A stretch of DNA of 64,000 bases, from contig NC_039507.1 of the NCBI RefSeq assembly GCF_003672135.1, positions 16,856,278-16,920,277 on the forward strand, given 5' to 3'. Shown here one piece after another: positions 35,994 to 46,716 of the stretch. Origin of the DNA: Ooceraea biroi (lineage: Eukaryota; Arthropoda; Insecta; Hymenoptera; Formicidae). The translations under genes and the position numbers were made by a program. Below the pieces are notes generated by a model that saw nothing but the letters and a program-made list of their open reading frames with translations, was not told the origin of the DNA and ran no database searches. Position 1 is the stretch's first letter, and each line of letters begins with the position of its first letter.

Positions 35994-37814
35994 ATTCTTT
36001 CTTACGTCGGCACGTCAAGCTCCTGCTTCTAGCTATATTTAGAATCCAACACTCTACTTATATATCTTGTATTCCTGGTGATTATCACGGATTATCACGA
36101 GGAAAGCGACGAAGCGAAGACAGATTAATAAGTAGAACGTAACATATACATTGCAAAGCGTAGCAGAAAGAGGAGCACTGATAAATTCCGTCACGAATGA
36201 AGTTAAGTCAGCGTAAATCTCTCACTGATGCCGCGATCATCAAAAGCCGAATACAAGAAAACGTTATTTAAAAATGCAAAGCTATATATACGCATCATAC
36301 TTTCATACACAAGCATATAACGATCACAGTAAGCATAGTACACTTGGATGAAATAAATCATTAAGTATTAATGTCGGTTTATTGGTGTCGAAGTCCGTTC
36401 TTGACCAACATACTAAATACAAATCGCCGGCATTGACAACATGCTGTATCAATAATGTTCAATGCATGCGCGTTCAGAACTTGTTATTTAAAGAGATGCT
36501 GGAACGAATCTAGACACATATAGGTGCGCAAATTAATTTAGTGTTTCTTTTTTTGAAGAAATCGAGCTTTTACAAAAAATAAAAAGTGTCAATCTTAGAA
36601 GTATTTGCCATCATTTTTTAATATTTTCCTCCATCTATCGAGCAACTCACGAATCCCTTCTCGAAAAAAGAAAGAAAATAAAGATTTTCTGTTTGTACGA
36701 TTTGCTTCATTAATAAAAATTTATTAAATTTGTAAAAGACATAAAGTATGTTCTAAAATCAATTAAGTTAAGTATCCGATTAAATATTTTGCAACTTTAT
36801 TTATGCTTTAATCGTGAACAATTATTTCTCCAGATTTTTATATTTTTAGAGATACTTATGTGTATTTGAATAACGTTTTGTTACTTGTACATTGACATTT
36901 TTAAGATTGCAATGATTGATATTTCTAAACAATTATCAGATTATCAGATATTACTCTCATTGTTGTTCTATCTATCACTAGATGTCGGTTTCGCATATCA
37001 GTGCGGTCGATAAGACCACGTCGGTTTAACGCACTCGGTTTGAAACCTTGAAACCTTATTCGTATTCTATGTATAATTTCTATTCTCTTTGATTTTTCAT
37101 AAATGTAAAGAACTAACATAAATGTTAATCTAAATAAAAATCATGCTGCATGTTAATGTATCATGTAATAATATGTTTCCTATTTCTATAAAGAAGGGAA
37201 TCACATCTATCGAATGAGAGTAAATTACCGATAACAAGTATTAAACAACAATATCTATAACAATATTATCTGTTAATCATTTTAATCATTTCTCTTATTT
37301 ATTGTGTCACTTTATAGAGATTTTATTATTATCTGCTTTATGTCTTCACTTCCAAATGTTTAAAAAGGTTTTTAATTTTCTTTATATTTCGCAATTTAAC
37401 AAAGACTATTATAAGAATGAATTTGATCAGAAAATCGAATTAAAAAGGAAGCAAAGATAAAACTAATTTTTGATTTTTTAATTTTGGCATCGGAGATTTA
37501 AAATTTCACGTATATGGATTCTAAAAATTTAATAAAATACATGAGTTCTTTGGAAGTGATGTTCAAATTTAATAAATCTAATATTGCAATGAGCAAGATT
37601 TGTGCACTCATTATATTATCTAATCCGACATAAATCTCTAAGTTATAAATCTAAATTGAATCTTCATTGAAATTACTCTTTACTGAAAAAACTCTACTAA
37701 CAGGTGATATCAGATTCGTTGACTGAAATTGGAACTTGGAACCCGCAGTCAAAGACCAGTAATTTGGCAATTTACCAAGTCTGCTTCTCATACATAGATG
37801 TTCTATACTGATCA
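35994..37814. other. 3' region of DRAM gene 1 and intergenic DNA
   Basis: Holds the presumed 3' UTR (see the AATAAA feature), then AT-rich DNA with no recognised gene. Confidence 0.4.
36352..36357 (+). terminator. Polyadenylation signal AATAAA, DRAM gene 1
   Basis: Canonical AATAAA about 360 bp after the exon 6 stop codon, the first good candidate downstream. Confidence 0.5.
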
Positions 37815-37860
37815 TTAACAATCCACGAATGATGCAGACACGTCACAGCGTGCGAGAGAA

Positions 37861-38229
37861 ATGACTAAACCGCGCTCATTGTGCAGCAGGATAAATAGTC
37901 TTCGGCGAACGTGCTGGTCGACCAGTAACGACGTCGGCGGCGACGACGATAGCAGTGGCGACGACGTCCCCGGCTCGGCGCAGCTGCCAAGAGCGTCGTT
38001 TTCGCTGACGCAGCATCGATCGCGCACCTCCACAGGCTTTAACCTCTGCATTTCCCAACGGCTTCCGTCGCCGAGCCTGCCGAGTTCCACCCTGCGAAGA
38101 AAGAGACCGTTTGCCGGCCCGCAGGCCGACATCGCGCCCGAATTTCTGATCGCATGTGACATCGTCCGCTACGGTTTCCGGTGTGTGCTGCGCAAAGTGA
38201 GGACCCACGAAGAGCCCCGGTTCCCATAG
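37861..38229 (+). CDS. Candidate GC-rich coding exon, unidentified
   Basis: An isolated CpG-rich block, open for 122 codons from ATG 37861, sits in AT-rich surroundings. The frame has high GC at third positions (runs such as GAC GTC GGC GGC GAC GAC). It codes for a serine- and arginine-rich polar stretch, then GPQADIAPEFLIACDIVRYG. Possible donors are CGCAAA|GTGAGG near 38197 and CCG|GTGTGT near 38180. It could be a first exon of DRAM gene 2 or of the acidic frame downstream, or a promoter CpG island. Minus-strand frames over the same block are also open, so coding is unproven. Confidence 0.3.
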   Translation: MTKPRSLCSRINSLRRTCWSTSNDVGGDDDSSGDDVPGSAQLPRASFSLTQHRSRTSTGFNLCISQRLPSPSLPSSTLRRKRPFAGPQADIAPEFLIACDIVRYGFRCVLRKVRTHEEPRFP

Positions 38230-38329
38230 CCACCCAGCGAAACAGGGGTGGAACGTGTGCGTGTCGCAACCCCTCGAGCGCCGTCCCGCTGCGACTTCGG
38301 TAGGATCCAGTTTTTCCAAGTGACAAATA

Positions 38330-39217
38330 ATAACGAAGAGATTAGCTGATTAACAAATTCGCCTTTCTATATAAATTCCTTGCTATTGCAAAAGTAAAGC
38401 GTACAGTTGCCACATCGCACGCTTTTATTGTCATATCACTGACAACAAATCCATCGAAAACCCATTCGTCAGTCCGGACGTATTTTTAGTTTGCCCAGTT
38501 TGATCGTATCCAGGAAAAGAAGATGCGAAGATTGCAAGATGTTACCTAACAATGAGGATTTTTAATCTGTCACGTCCGTTTCCGCCTCGTGGTCTCCTGA
38601 TAAAACCGCACGCTATATTCTCTCGCATAGACAACGCCCGCGCGACAATTCGCATATTTATTGAGTGTGCTGCATCGGATGTTTACATAAGCGTATAATG
38701 CAATTTCCTCGACACATATAGAGACGACTCCAATATGGATCTCCCATGCGTCATAAGTTAAATAAATTAAATTAGTATTGCTGTCGAATTAAGACATTCG
38801 TTAACAATTACTATAATATTAACTGTCTGTAAACCTCGTGGCTGTACACATTAATTTATTAACTTGTTCGCGCCTTGTCTACAAACTTGTCTGTATATTT
38901 AAAGATTATTTTCGCCGCGAATACGTACACATTTTGATTAATCTTTTGATTCCTATTTACCTAGCACTTGGTGCTATTACTTTCTTGATTAAATCTTCGA
39001 CGGAGGATATCGCGCTATGTTAAATTTATTAATTACTCACCGCATTGCAGAGAAAATTATTCGCATGAGTGTACATATGAAATCGTTACAGTTCTTATTT
39101 TATTTAATAGAATTTAATAGTACAGCTACAACTTAGTTTATTCAAATAGCAAGACATATAACAATATTATATGCTACCTTAATGCACGCGTTACCTGAAA
39201 AGCTTAAATAAACGTTA
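38330..39217. other. Intergenic DNA upstream of DRAM gene 2
   Basis: AT-rich with no gene recognised. Confidence 0.35.
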
Positions 39218-39325
39218 CTTACACACTTAGCGAAAATAATTATCGTCAACAAAAACATGATCTACTGCTCCGATAAAATTAATCGTAGCGTTATATAAAA
39301 ACGAAGAATGTATCACGAAAAGGCA
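39218..39325 (+). repeat. Direct repeat 5' of DRAM gene 2 first coding exon
   Basis: Contains CTTACACACTTAGCGAAAAT, then GATCTACTGCTCCGATAAAA, then TAGCGTTATATAAAAACG. The same blocks in the same order occur at 39687-39813, just after the donor of the first coding exon. Confidence 0.85.
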
Positions 39326-39349
39326 GTAATAATTATTTCTCTTACAGAA

Positions 39350-39598
39350 CTCTTCAGGGTAACATTGATGGCAGTTGAGTCGCGGTGCTGCCGTTGGTCC
39401 AGACGCTGCGGAGGTTGATACTTAACGAGGAGAGAATTAAGAGACCTATGAATAGTCATGAAGAAGAATGAATGATCGTGACTCGTCGGCGGCTGCATCG
39501 ACGCGAAACGCTCCCCGATAACGGCGTCGATCGCAGACGTCGGCGACTGACGTCATCATTATCGGCTCTAATACTGACAACGATCGTACATCGAAATC
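39350..39598 (+). other. Putative 5' UTR of DRAM gene 2
   Basis: A good acceptor (TTATTTCTCTTACAG ending 39348) is followed by 250 bp of less AT-rich DNA up to the start codon. It contains upstream ATGs (for example 39368 and 39468), which could lower translation. Whether this is an acceptor or part of the first exon is unsettled. Confidence 0.4.
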
Positions 39599-41874
39599 AT
39601 GGAAACGCAAGAGTTTTTGGCGAATCTACATTATCTACCCATCGCTGTCTTCTTCTCCTTACCTACGGTCTTTATTTTAACGTAAGCTACTTACACACAC
39701 TTAGCGAAAATAATAATCGTCAAACAAAAAAATAAAAACTGCAAAGCTACTGATCTACTGCTCCGATAAAATTAATTGTAGCGTTATATAAAAACGGAGT
39801 ATGTGTCACGAAAAAGTAACATATATATATATATATTTTTGTTTCTTAATAAATTCTCAAATTTAACTTAAAAGATAGCATTATTGCAATATCTCGGCAA
39901 AACCTAACTTTTGCATAAGAATATTAAAAATTAATAATAGATATTGAAAAAATAATAATAGGTATTGATTGTTAAAGACAAATTGTTAAGAAACTAATTT
40001 GTAATCCGCAGATATGTAATCGCAGTCTTACTAGGACACGTAGAAGCCGGCTTTCCTTACATTTCCGATGCAGCGACTTATGCACCAGAAAGTTGTATTT
40101 TCTCTCAAGTCGTTAATCTGATCGCCATTCTCAGTAAGTAATACCTGTATATAGCGCAACATTTTATACATAAACGATAATAGTCCGTCGACGTACACCA
40201 CCTATATTTTATACTAACCTTTCCTAATATTCCCAAGAGACGTCTAATTACCTGCAGTATGTATCTACAGAATCAATTAAATTGAAAATATCGCAATCTA
40301 TTATTGTTATAATTTACAATATGTTACTTTCTTATCGTAGCTATCTATCGAAATTTAAGAAACTATGTAAAATCTAATAAAACAATAAAAAGGATTAAAA
40401 CTTATGATAAAAATTTAATGATAAGAATGTGATAATTAAAAAAGTATATGATATATGACTGTCGTGCGTTGTTAAAACTAATTAAAATTGCATTATTTAT
40501 ATTACAGTGTGCTTTACGATCTACATAAGATATTCCCAAGTTAAAGAGTGCACCAACGCTTTTAGTTCACCAGCTTGCTTACCAAAGTGGAATCATTGGG
40601 CCTTAATCTTCGGCCTCATATCCTCCGCCGGGCTATCGATCGTCGCAAATTTTCAAGAAACTTCAGTAATCGTAGTTCATCTCATCGGTGCTTTGCTCTG
40701 CTTCGGTAGCGGCACCGCATATTTTTGGACCCAGGTGCGTACGAAAAACTTATATGCCCAACGTAATAATAATGCAAGTCTTAAAATAGTTAAAATTAAT
40801 AAAATTTTACAAGCCTCACGATAATCCGATAACTTTTTCTAGAGAATAGTTATTTTATATTAAAAGTTATCGTAAAACGCGTCATAAAAGACGCTGTAAA
40901 ACGCATCATTAAACATGAAGAATTTTTTTATTATTGTACGTTTACTATTTTACGTTTATTACTATAAATTGTAATTGTTTTATTTAATTGTTACAGGCTG
41001 CATGTTCATTTTATCTGCATCCATCAGGATGCTCGTTACGACTTGCACATCTTCGTATGGCGTTATCGACTTTCTGTACAGTCTGCTTCTTCGTAATCCT
41101 CATCACGGGTGTACTGGCTCGACTGGCTTATAAGGGTTGGTTCGTTACATTTTTAATACTTTTCGCATTGAATATCACAGAGGATATTTAATATTTCAAA
41201 TATGTCCCGTAGGAACAAACCCCCGCAAATGGTACAAAGAGGATGGCGGTTGGGAGTTGCACGTAGCTAGCACGATAACCGAATGGCTATGTGCAATGGC
41301 CTTTTGTGCTTATATCCTGACATTCACAGAGGAGTTTAGAGACATCAGGATAAGCCCTCCCAAGGTAAATCTTAGCGATGTAATATGATATACAGTACTT
41401 TTTGATACTTCAAAAGATGGGCTTTTGATTCTTTTAATTTCTAAGATAACACGCGAATACAACTTGAGTAACAATTTATTTATTCAGATTATCGAGATTA
41501 CTCGACTGGGAATGGAAATACTCGATATATGTATATTTTATGTTAAATAATTATTATTATATGCAACAGACTTCTTTATTCTTTAATATTAATTATTAAC
41601 AATAATATATGGATGCGTTAATTATTAATACATTAATTATTAATACAATAATTTTAATACACAGTAAATAGTTAAATTTTCTTTTGCGTCTCTTGAGGAA
41701 TAAGATATTCTTGTTATTTCGTGGAATGCTCGCTTATGGACGTGTTCTCATTTTCTGTGCATCTGCCACCAGGTAATATGTAACATGCATCGTCTGAGAT
41801 CGAGTAACGAAGCACTGAACACCGAGAATCAAAACACCGTTCATGACCGGATAAATCCATCGACCAGCACCTGA
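39599..41874 (+). CDS. DRAM/TMEM150-family membrane protein, DRAM gene 2
   Basis: Tandem paralogue of the gene at 32659. Coding exons: 39599-39681, 40012-40133, 40508-40734, 40997-41135, 41213-41364, 41773-41874 (825 nt, 274 aa). Exons 2, 3 and 4 are exactly as long (122, 227, 139 nt) and in the same phases as in the paralogue, strong proof of shared origin. Family hallmarks: TM1 LPIAVFFSLPTVFILTYVIA, the loop GFPYISDAATYAPESCIF, ANFQETSVIVVHLIGA in exon 3, and KWYKEDGGWELHVASTITEW in exon 5. Intron 4 is only 77 bp. The exon 5 donor is AAG|GTAAAT; reading through it would stop after seven codons. The last exon adds a polar tail (VICNMHRLRSSNEALNTENQ...) ending in TGA at 41872-41874. The frame stays open beyond this TGA to 44163 (see findings). 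Confidence 0.87.
39687..39813 (+). repeat. Direct repeat in DRAM gene 2 intron 1 (mate at 39218-39325)
   Basis: Second copy of the repeated segment, with a short insertion (AAAATAAAAACTGCAAAGCT) relative to the first. The pair brackets the 5' UTR and first coding exon. A local duplication rather than LTRs: no TG...CA ends and no retroviral genes between. Confidence 0.85.
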
Positions 41875-41884
41875 TCGGTCATAG
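41804..41884 (+). other. Candidate 81-nt frame-neutral intron with in-frame stop
   Basis: It begins GTAACG after CGA at 41803 and ends CATAG at 41884. It is 81 nt (27 codons), so retention or removal keeps the frame, and it contains the TGA (41872-41874) that ends DRAM gene 2. A branch-like CTGAT overlaps the TGA only about 10 nt before the AG, which is close. No pyrimidine tract is obvious. Removing it would join DRAM gene 2 to the long acidic frame downstream. Speculative but phase-perfect. Confidence 0.35.
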
Positions 41885-42021
41885 GCAGAGGCGCCAGTGG
41901 ATACGTCAATCTTCTTTCGCACTCGCCGGTCGACACACCCTGTCCCGGCTATCGATACCGCGACTCCAGGGACAATTTACTGGACGAAGCGGCACCGTTG
42001 GTGGCCACGACGCCGCCGGCG

Positions 42022-44163
42022 ATGCGCGATGATGCCGAGAGGAGTCCCGACGTCCTCTGCCCGATGCTGATACACGTGCACGATCCCACGATACGCGAAC
42101 GACGATCCACAGGCCACCACATCGAGAAACGGCACCGAGAATCTGTCGAGGATCGCTCTAAGAAGTGGATTGATCTCGACGAGAACGTCCTGGACGATTA
42201 CGTTCTGATCGACGACAGGAATCTCGGTCCTTTGGTCCCCGAGATCGACAGTGAGGAAGAACTACCGTATCCCGAAAACTCTATTGAGTATGGTGACGAT
42301 GATGAAAACGATGACAACGACGATGATGAAGACACTGGCAGCCATGGCAGACGCGAGTGGTCGATTTACAAGCGATTGAAGAAAAATGCTTCAAAACGAT
42401 ACCTGTCTGATTTCGACTTCGGGGCGACCTATCCGCTCGCGAACAGTCACGGAAATGCCTACCAAGACTCGAGTAGTCACAGCAAATACGCGAGATTCCG
42501 GAGCGCCAGGAATGACCTTGAGGCGGTTCGCGATCTTGATACGACGTCATATGCGGTGGCGAACAGTCATGGCGAACACGGCGATCCCACGACAGACATC
42601 AGGAATCGCGATTACAGATGTGGTTCAGAAAGTGACAACCCGGCCTGGGACGTTCGAGCGACCGGCGTAAATTACGAGATAGCTAACAGCCACAGCAATT
42701 ATCGCGTGTTCTATGACAGTCAGACGCAACATCGAGCCATGGTACCACCCTGGCCCTCGGAACTGTGGCCAGGAAATCACCGCAGAGAATCTCACGCCAC
42801 GTCCGAGGACAGCGTTGCGAAAAAGGACAGCGATGAGTGCAGAGAAAACACCAATCAATCAGCAAAGAAGAACGAGGAGGATTCAGGGACAACCTGCGAA
42901 ATCGAGCAATGCTTGGTGCAAATCGAGGAAAGTCTCTTAAACATCGAGCAGAATCTTCTTCATGTTCAGGATTTAGATATACCGGAGCTGAGGAACCTAC
43001 TCTACAAGAGTCCGAGCATCGAGCGAAGCCTTTACGAGGATCTACTCTACGCAGACGGTATTGTTCCAGTCATCGCCAGGAACAAATCCATGTCTGTCGA
43101 TTCTGACGAAGAAGAGGAGGAGGAAGATGAAGAAGAAGTAGAAGAGGAGGAAGTATGGGTAGGGCAGAACATAACGATCAAGGATAACGACGACGAAGAC
43201 GGTAATGCGGGCGCACCTCTCTTAAATGGGTCCAACGAGGAGCCTACAGACACGACCAACGAGCAGAATCTCTCGAGATCAGCCGATGATCACTACGTCG
43301 ACTGGATCGACGGATCGAACGTCATGCAGGAAGAAACGAGAGATTCGAGTCATCGGACGGATCCAGAGAAAGCGATGAATTTCATACCGAATAGCCTCGG
43401 GAAAACTCCTCGCAGGATTGTTCTCGACGAAGTTGAAGAGAACATCAGGCTGTGTTCGTCGGAACCGGAGGAGCTCACGATCACGATCGATTATAATCTG
43501 AACAGTGCGTGTGCCGAGAAAAAGTCTCTCTTCCGTGACAAATGGCACAGCAGAACGAACTCGTTGGACGAGAACTCGATCTTCCAGAATCCGGAGTTCA
43601 TCGACAACCAGGAGAACGGCAAGTCTTCGTTGCAGAATATCTTCCTCGAGTCCGCAGAAAATCGCCGCTTAGCGGCCGGCGTGAAGGCACGCTCGGAAGG
43701 CGCGTTGCAACCTGACGCGAGCAAACGACGTGACAGAAGAGGATCCCACGAGGAGAAGCTTCTGCAGGCGGTCGAAGCGACAGCGGAGGATTTTCGCAAG
43801 AAGCTCGAGAGTTTCGCGTCGCAACGACGAACCATTCTGGCTGACAAGCAAAGGAGAGTGACGCCGAGGTCGGACACACTGTCGCGATCGAAATCGCCTA
43901 CGAAGTCGAAGCGCACGACGGCAGCTAGGAATCAAGACAGGGATAACGGCGCCGGAAAGAACACCGGCTGCGACAAGCGGAAGAGGAAGAAATCTGGGAA
44001 AAGTCAGAGTACCACGGAGAACGCTCTGGAGCCCAGCAAGCTGATCTCGCTCTCGCTGTCGTTGCTCCTCGCGGCGCTCCTGCAGGCGGTCAGATGCTTG
44101 ACGGACCTCGTGGAGGATGCCTTTAGGTCGATCAGTTACGACAGAAGTGGATTGCTCCAGTAA
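42022..44163 (+). CDS. Long acidic protein of unknown function with hydrophobic C-terminus
   Basis: A single open frame of 713 codons from ATG 42022 to TAA 44161-44163. It is in fact open upstream to 41875. Codon use is GC3-rich and consistent throughout, unlike the surrounding AT-rich DNA, so it is coding. I recognise no known domain. Visible parts: acidic stretch near residues 85-112 (D/E/N runs); three ~40-residue repeats carrying ANSH (codons at 42439, 42559 and 42682); a helical segment (IEQCLVQIEESLLNIEQNLL, about 295-314) that may form a coiled coil; a Glu/Asp run (about 360-377); a basic Ser/Arg/Lys-rich stretch (about 610-670); and a hydrophobic helix LISLSLSLLLAALLQAV (about 674-690) followed by a short tail. 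It could be a tail-anchored protein on its own, or the C-terminal extension of DRAM gene 2, with which it is in frame. Start codon uncertain. Confidence 0.72.
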   Translation: MRDDAERSPDVLCPMLIHVHDPTIRERRSTGHHIEKRHRESVEDRSKKWIDLDENVLDDYVLIDDRNLGPLVPEIDSEEELPYPENSIEYGDDDENDDNDDDEDTGSHGRREWSIYKRLKKNASKRYLSDFDFGATYPLANSHGNAYQDSSSHSKYARFRSARNDLEAVRDLDTTSYAVANSHGEHGDPTTDIRNRDYRCGSESDNPAWDVRATGVNYEIANSHSNYRVFYDSQTQHRAMVPPWPSELWPGNHRRESHATSEDSVAKKDSDECRENTNQSAKKNEEDSGTTCEIEQCLVQIEESLLNIEQNLLHVQDLDIPELRNLLYKSPSIERSLYEDLLYADGIVPVIARNKSMSVDSDEEEEEEDEEEVEEEEVWVGQNITIKDNDDEDGNAGAPLLNGSNEEPTDTTNEQNLSRSADDHYVDWIDGSNVMQEETRDSSHRTDPEKAMNFIPNSLGKTPRRIVLDEVEENIRLCSSEPEELTITIDYNLNSACAEKKSLFRDKWHSRTNSLDENSIFQNPEFIDNQENGKSSLQNIFLESAENRRLAAGVKARSEGALQPDASKRRDRRGSHEEKLLQAVEATAEDFRKKLESFASQRRTILADKQRRVTPRSDTLSRSKSPTKSKRTTAARNQDRDNGAGKNTGCDKRKRKKSGKSQSTTENALEPSKLISLSLSLLLAALLQAVRCLTDLVEDAFRSISYDRSGLLQ

Positions 44164-44786
44164 ATCGCAGACTCTTCCCGAGAAAGATATTCAGGTGTTA
44201 CATGCAGGCAGATGAATATTTCGGTAATACATGTTAACAACGAACGACCGCGTCGAGCTTCGCAATCGGTTGCTCGTGATCGTCCGAGAGTTACGCCCAC
44301 TATCTGTGATAAACGCTATGCTTAGGATTCTCGACGAAATTGCTATCGTTACTCACTGCTTCCAAGGGTGATCCCGAAGTCCACTCTGTCGACGAGAAGC
44401 GAAACGACAAAGTTTGAAAGAACATATCTGTCGGTGAACGTGATCTTCTGACGAGCGAGTTAATCTCGATCTTCCGAAACGAACTTCTGTACAATTTCTG
44501 TACGCGAGTGTACGCGTTGCTCTGGAAAGAAAGACACGACGAAGCAAAATGCAGGATGGTGCAAGTAATAAATCTGGCTAACTCTTCGATGGTGCTAAAT
44601 ATGGGCTCTAAGCGTGAACGGTGTTTAGTATATTAAGTATGTACGTTCAAAAGTGCCTAAAACCTGTCGCGTGTATCATATGCAGTACATGATATATTAA
44701 TATATATTATATGATACATTAATAATGCTATTTACCTATGTCTACCTACATAAATCTCTTTTTTCAAAGTGTAAGAGCATTGGGAA

Positions 44787-44792
44787 AATAAA
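44787..44792 (+). terminator. Polyadenylation signal AATAAA for the acidic-protein transcript
   Basis: Canonical AATAAA about 620 bp after the stop codon at 44163, in a plausible 3' UTR. Confidence 0.5.
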
Positions 44793-46281
44793 GCAAAGCG
44801 AAGCGAGAAGACGAAATGCTTGAAACGTGAAAGCACTCTCGCGCGTAAGTCGCTTTCTACTGTTCCATCAATTTCCCGCGCGATTTAAAGAACATAAATC
44901 TAGAAATGCTAATATTATGTTTCTCAAGCGTTCGAGAGAAAGGGCCTGAAGAGCAGCTCTTATTAAAGTAAACAGTGAATCGATAGAATTCCATTATAAG
45001 CCCGTCAGGAATTTTTTAATTGTTACAGATATCATTTCCAAAGTTAAAACATCGTCATTTTCATCTTCCAATTAACGAATTCAATCGAGCAGCAATCAAG
45101 AGATGAATAGGTCAACATTCATCTCTTAAATTATGAATTATTATCATCTTATCATTACATCCGCTCCATTGATTCGTCCTCAAACATTTACATCACGTTC
45201 TACTCACTATCGATCCTTCATTGTCTGATTATAAATCAGTGTAAGATGATTTATGCTCCATATACGTTTCGTGCACAAGTTAGTAGTATGCGGGTAGCGC
45301 GGGGGCGGAATTCGGATCGATGCTCCATGCTTATCGCGCGTCGGCTGAGGTCGAAGGGGTGACGTGGTAACGCGACACTGAACTGTTCCGAAATGTCCGT
45401 TACCCTCAATTTCGAGTTTCTCATCTTACAATCAGTTGGACAAAGTCTCGAGTTTCCAAGTCAAAGATATCGTTTGCGAAACTTGCTCTGGAGATAGTCG
45501 CCTCCTCGCTCGTCCGCGTGCTGTCGATTTCAATGACAGGTGACACTTTGTCGTTGATAAGACGTTACACGTGAAGGATATCTTTCCACAAAATGATCTT
45601 TCATGTGATGATTTTTTTCACTTACACGAACATGATGCAAACAAGATATTCCAAATTGTTCACATCTCAATTGTTTATTCGTAGGCATCTGATTTATGTT
45701 ACATAAATGCAAATATATGCATATTCAGTAACAGATATTTAAATAAAATACGTGGAATTCTAAATATTACTTCCTACTGTAAATAAATTTCTAAAATAAT
45801 TGAAAAACGGCATTAAATGTTTAAGAGAAACACGCGAGACGATTATTATTACGCTATGTACCACCCTGCAATAAACGTGAATAGATAGCGCGGTTGGGTA
45901 AGTTCTCTTTCGAGCACATCAATCGTTTAGGAACGACACTTCGCTCGCGTTCTCCTTTGCGCGAGAACCCGTTCGCTCGGTCAGCCGATACTAACATAAA
46001 AACGCCATTACGAAGATGAAGGGCTAGACGTCGAGCGGGCTCTTCCCAGACTTAATGCTGAAATATACCCTCCTCTGGAAACAAAATCGAACACCGGGCG
46101 CAATCGTGCGACTCCCCGTTTCAGGGCGAAACCGCTCACGCTCCCTCTCGAAAGCCTCGAATTTCGCGAACGTCCTTCAGCACTTTCCGCATGGAATGCA
46201 TCCCCCTTGGAGGCACCGCGCCGTTCCTCGTGGATACCGGCAGCGCCGCCGGTTTAAGGGAAGAGACACCGTAAAGGGCTA

Positions 46282-46317
46282 CGCATAGCGGTATGCTAAA
46301 CACGTTACCGCTATGCG
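46282..46317. other. Hairpin with 12-bp perfect stem
   Basis: CGCATAGCGGTA (46282-46293) is followed, after a 12-nt loop, by its complement TACCGCTATGCG (46306-46317). No T-run follows and no gene neighbour explains it. Confidence 0.8.
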
Positions 46318-46716
46318 CTTCAATCTCTCCGTAGCTCTGACGGACATCGCAGTCGTTATATTTGCACATTCCCAACACACCGAGGGCAACCGGCACAAGT
46401 ACAGCCTCAACTATTGCACGCACGCATAAACTTTGGACTACGGGCAAAATGCGCGTAAAGCCAATAGAGGTAGAAGCTAAGGGAATAGCACTGACGAGCA
46501 AATCGTGTTTAGAACAAAACGGTATTAATGCAATACAATAGTTCTCCAGCTCCAGCGCCACCCGCGCGTGTAATTTCTAGGTATTTCTGTAGCTTCCAAC
46601 CAATTTACAGTGAATATTGGCACATTCCTCAACTCTTTACGAATAATTTTACGCACTCACGCAGTCCAGTAATACTTTACATTTGTTTTTCTATATTTGT
46701 TTTAGTACAGCTTTAA

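Larger units (their letters stand above)
44164..46712. other. 3' UTR and intergenic DNA
   Basis: Downstream of the acidic frame; the first part is presumably its 3' UTR. A CpG-richer patch at 45270-45530 and another at 46000-46560 contain no recognisable gene. A 12-bp-stem hairpin lies at 46282-46317. Confidence 0.4.

Noticed and set aside
37876..38319. Minus-strand 147-codon frame in GC-rich block
   Set aside because: Cys/Arg/Gly-rich low-complexity translation without domain; the + frame has the more protein-like third-position bias. Neither is proven.
39218..39813. Direct repeat pair as solo-LTR or MITE target duplication
   Set aside because: The segments are ~110-bp copies bracketing a real exon, without terminal motifs. 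A local duplication explains them better.
41213..41388. DRAM gene 2 ending within exon 5 at the stop at 41386-41388
   Set aside because: A good donor (AAG|GTAAAT) precedes the stop, and a phase-matched exon with an acceptor lies at 41773. The paralogue shows the same arrangement. Kept only as a possible intron-retention form.
43491..43935. Long minus-strand frames opposite the acidic protein
   Set aside because: They are shadows of the GC3-rich + strand frame; no domains and no splice structure.
41885..44163. Simple alternative acceptor joining DRAM exon 5 directly to the acidic frame
   Set aside because: None of the AG sites I checked between the TGA and 42000 gives the phase needed from the exon 5 donor; only a donor inside exon 6 (41804) does.
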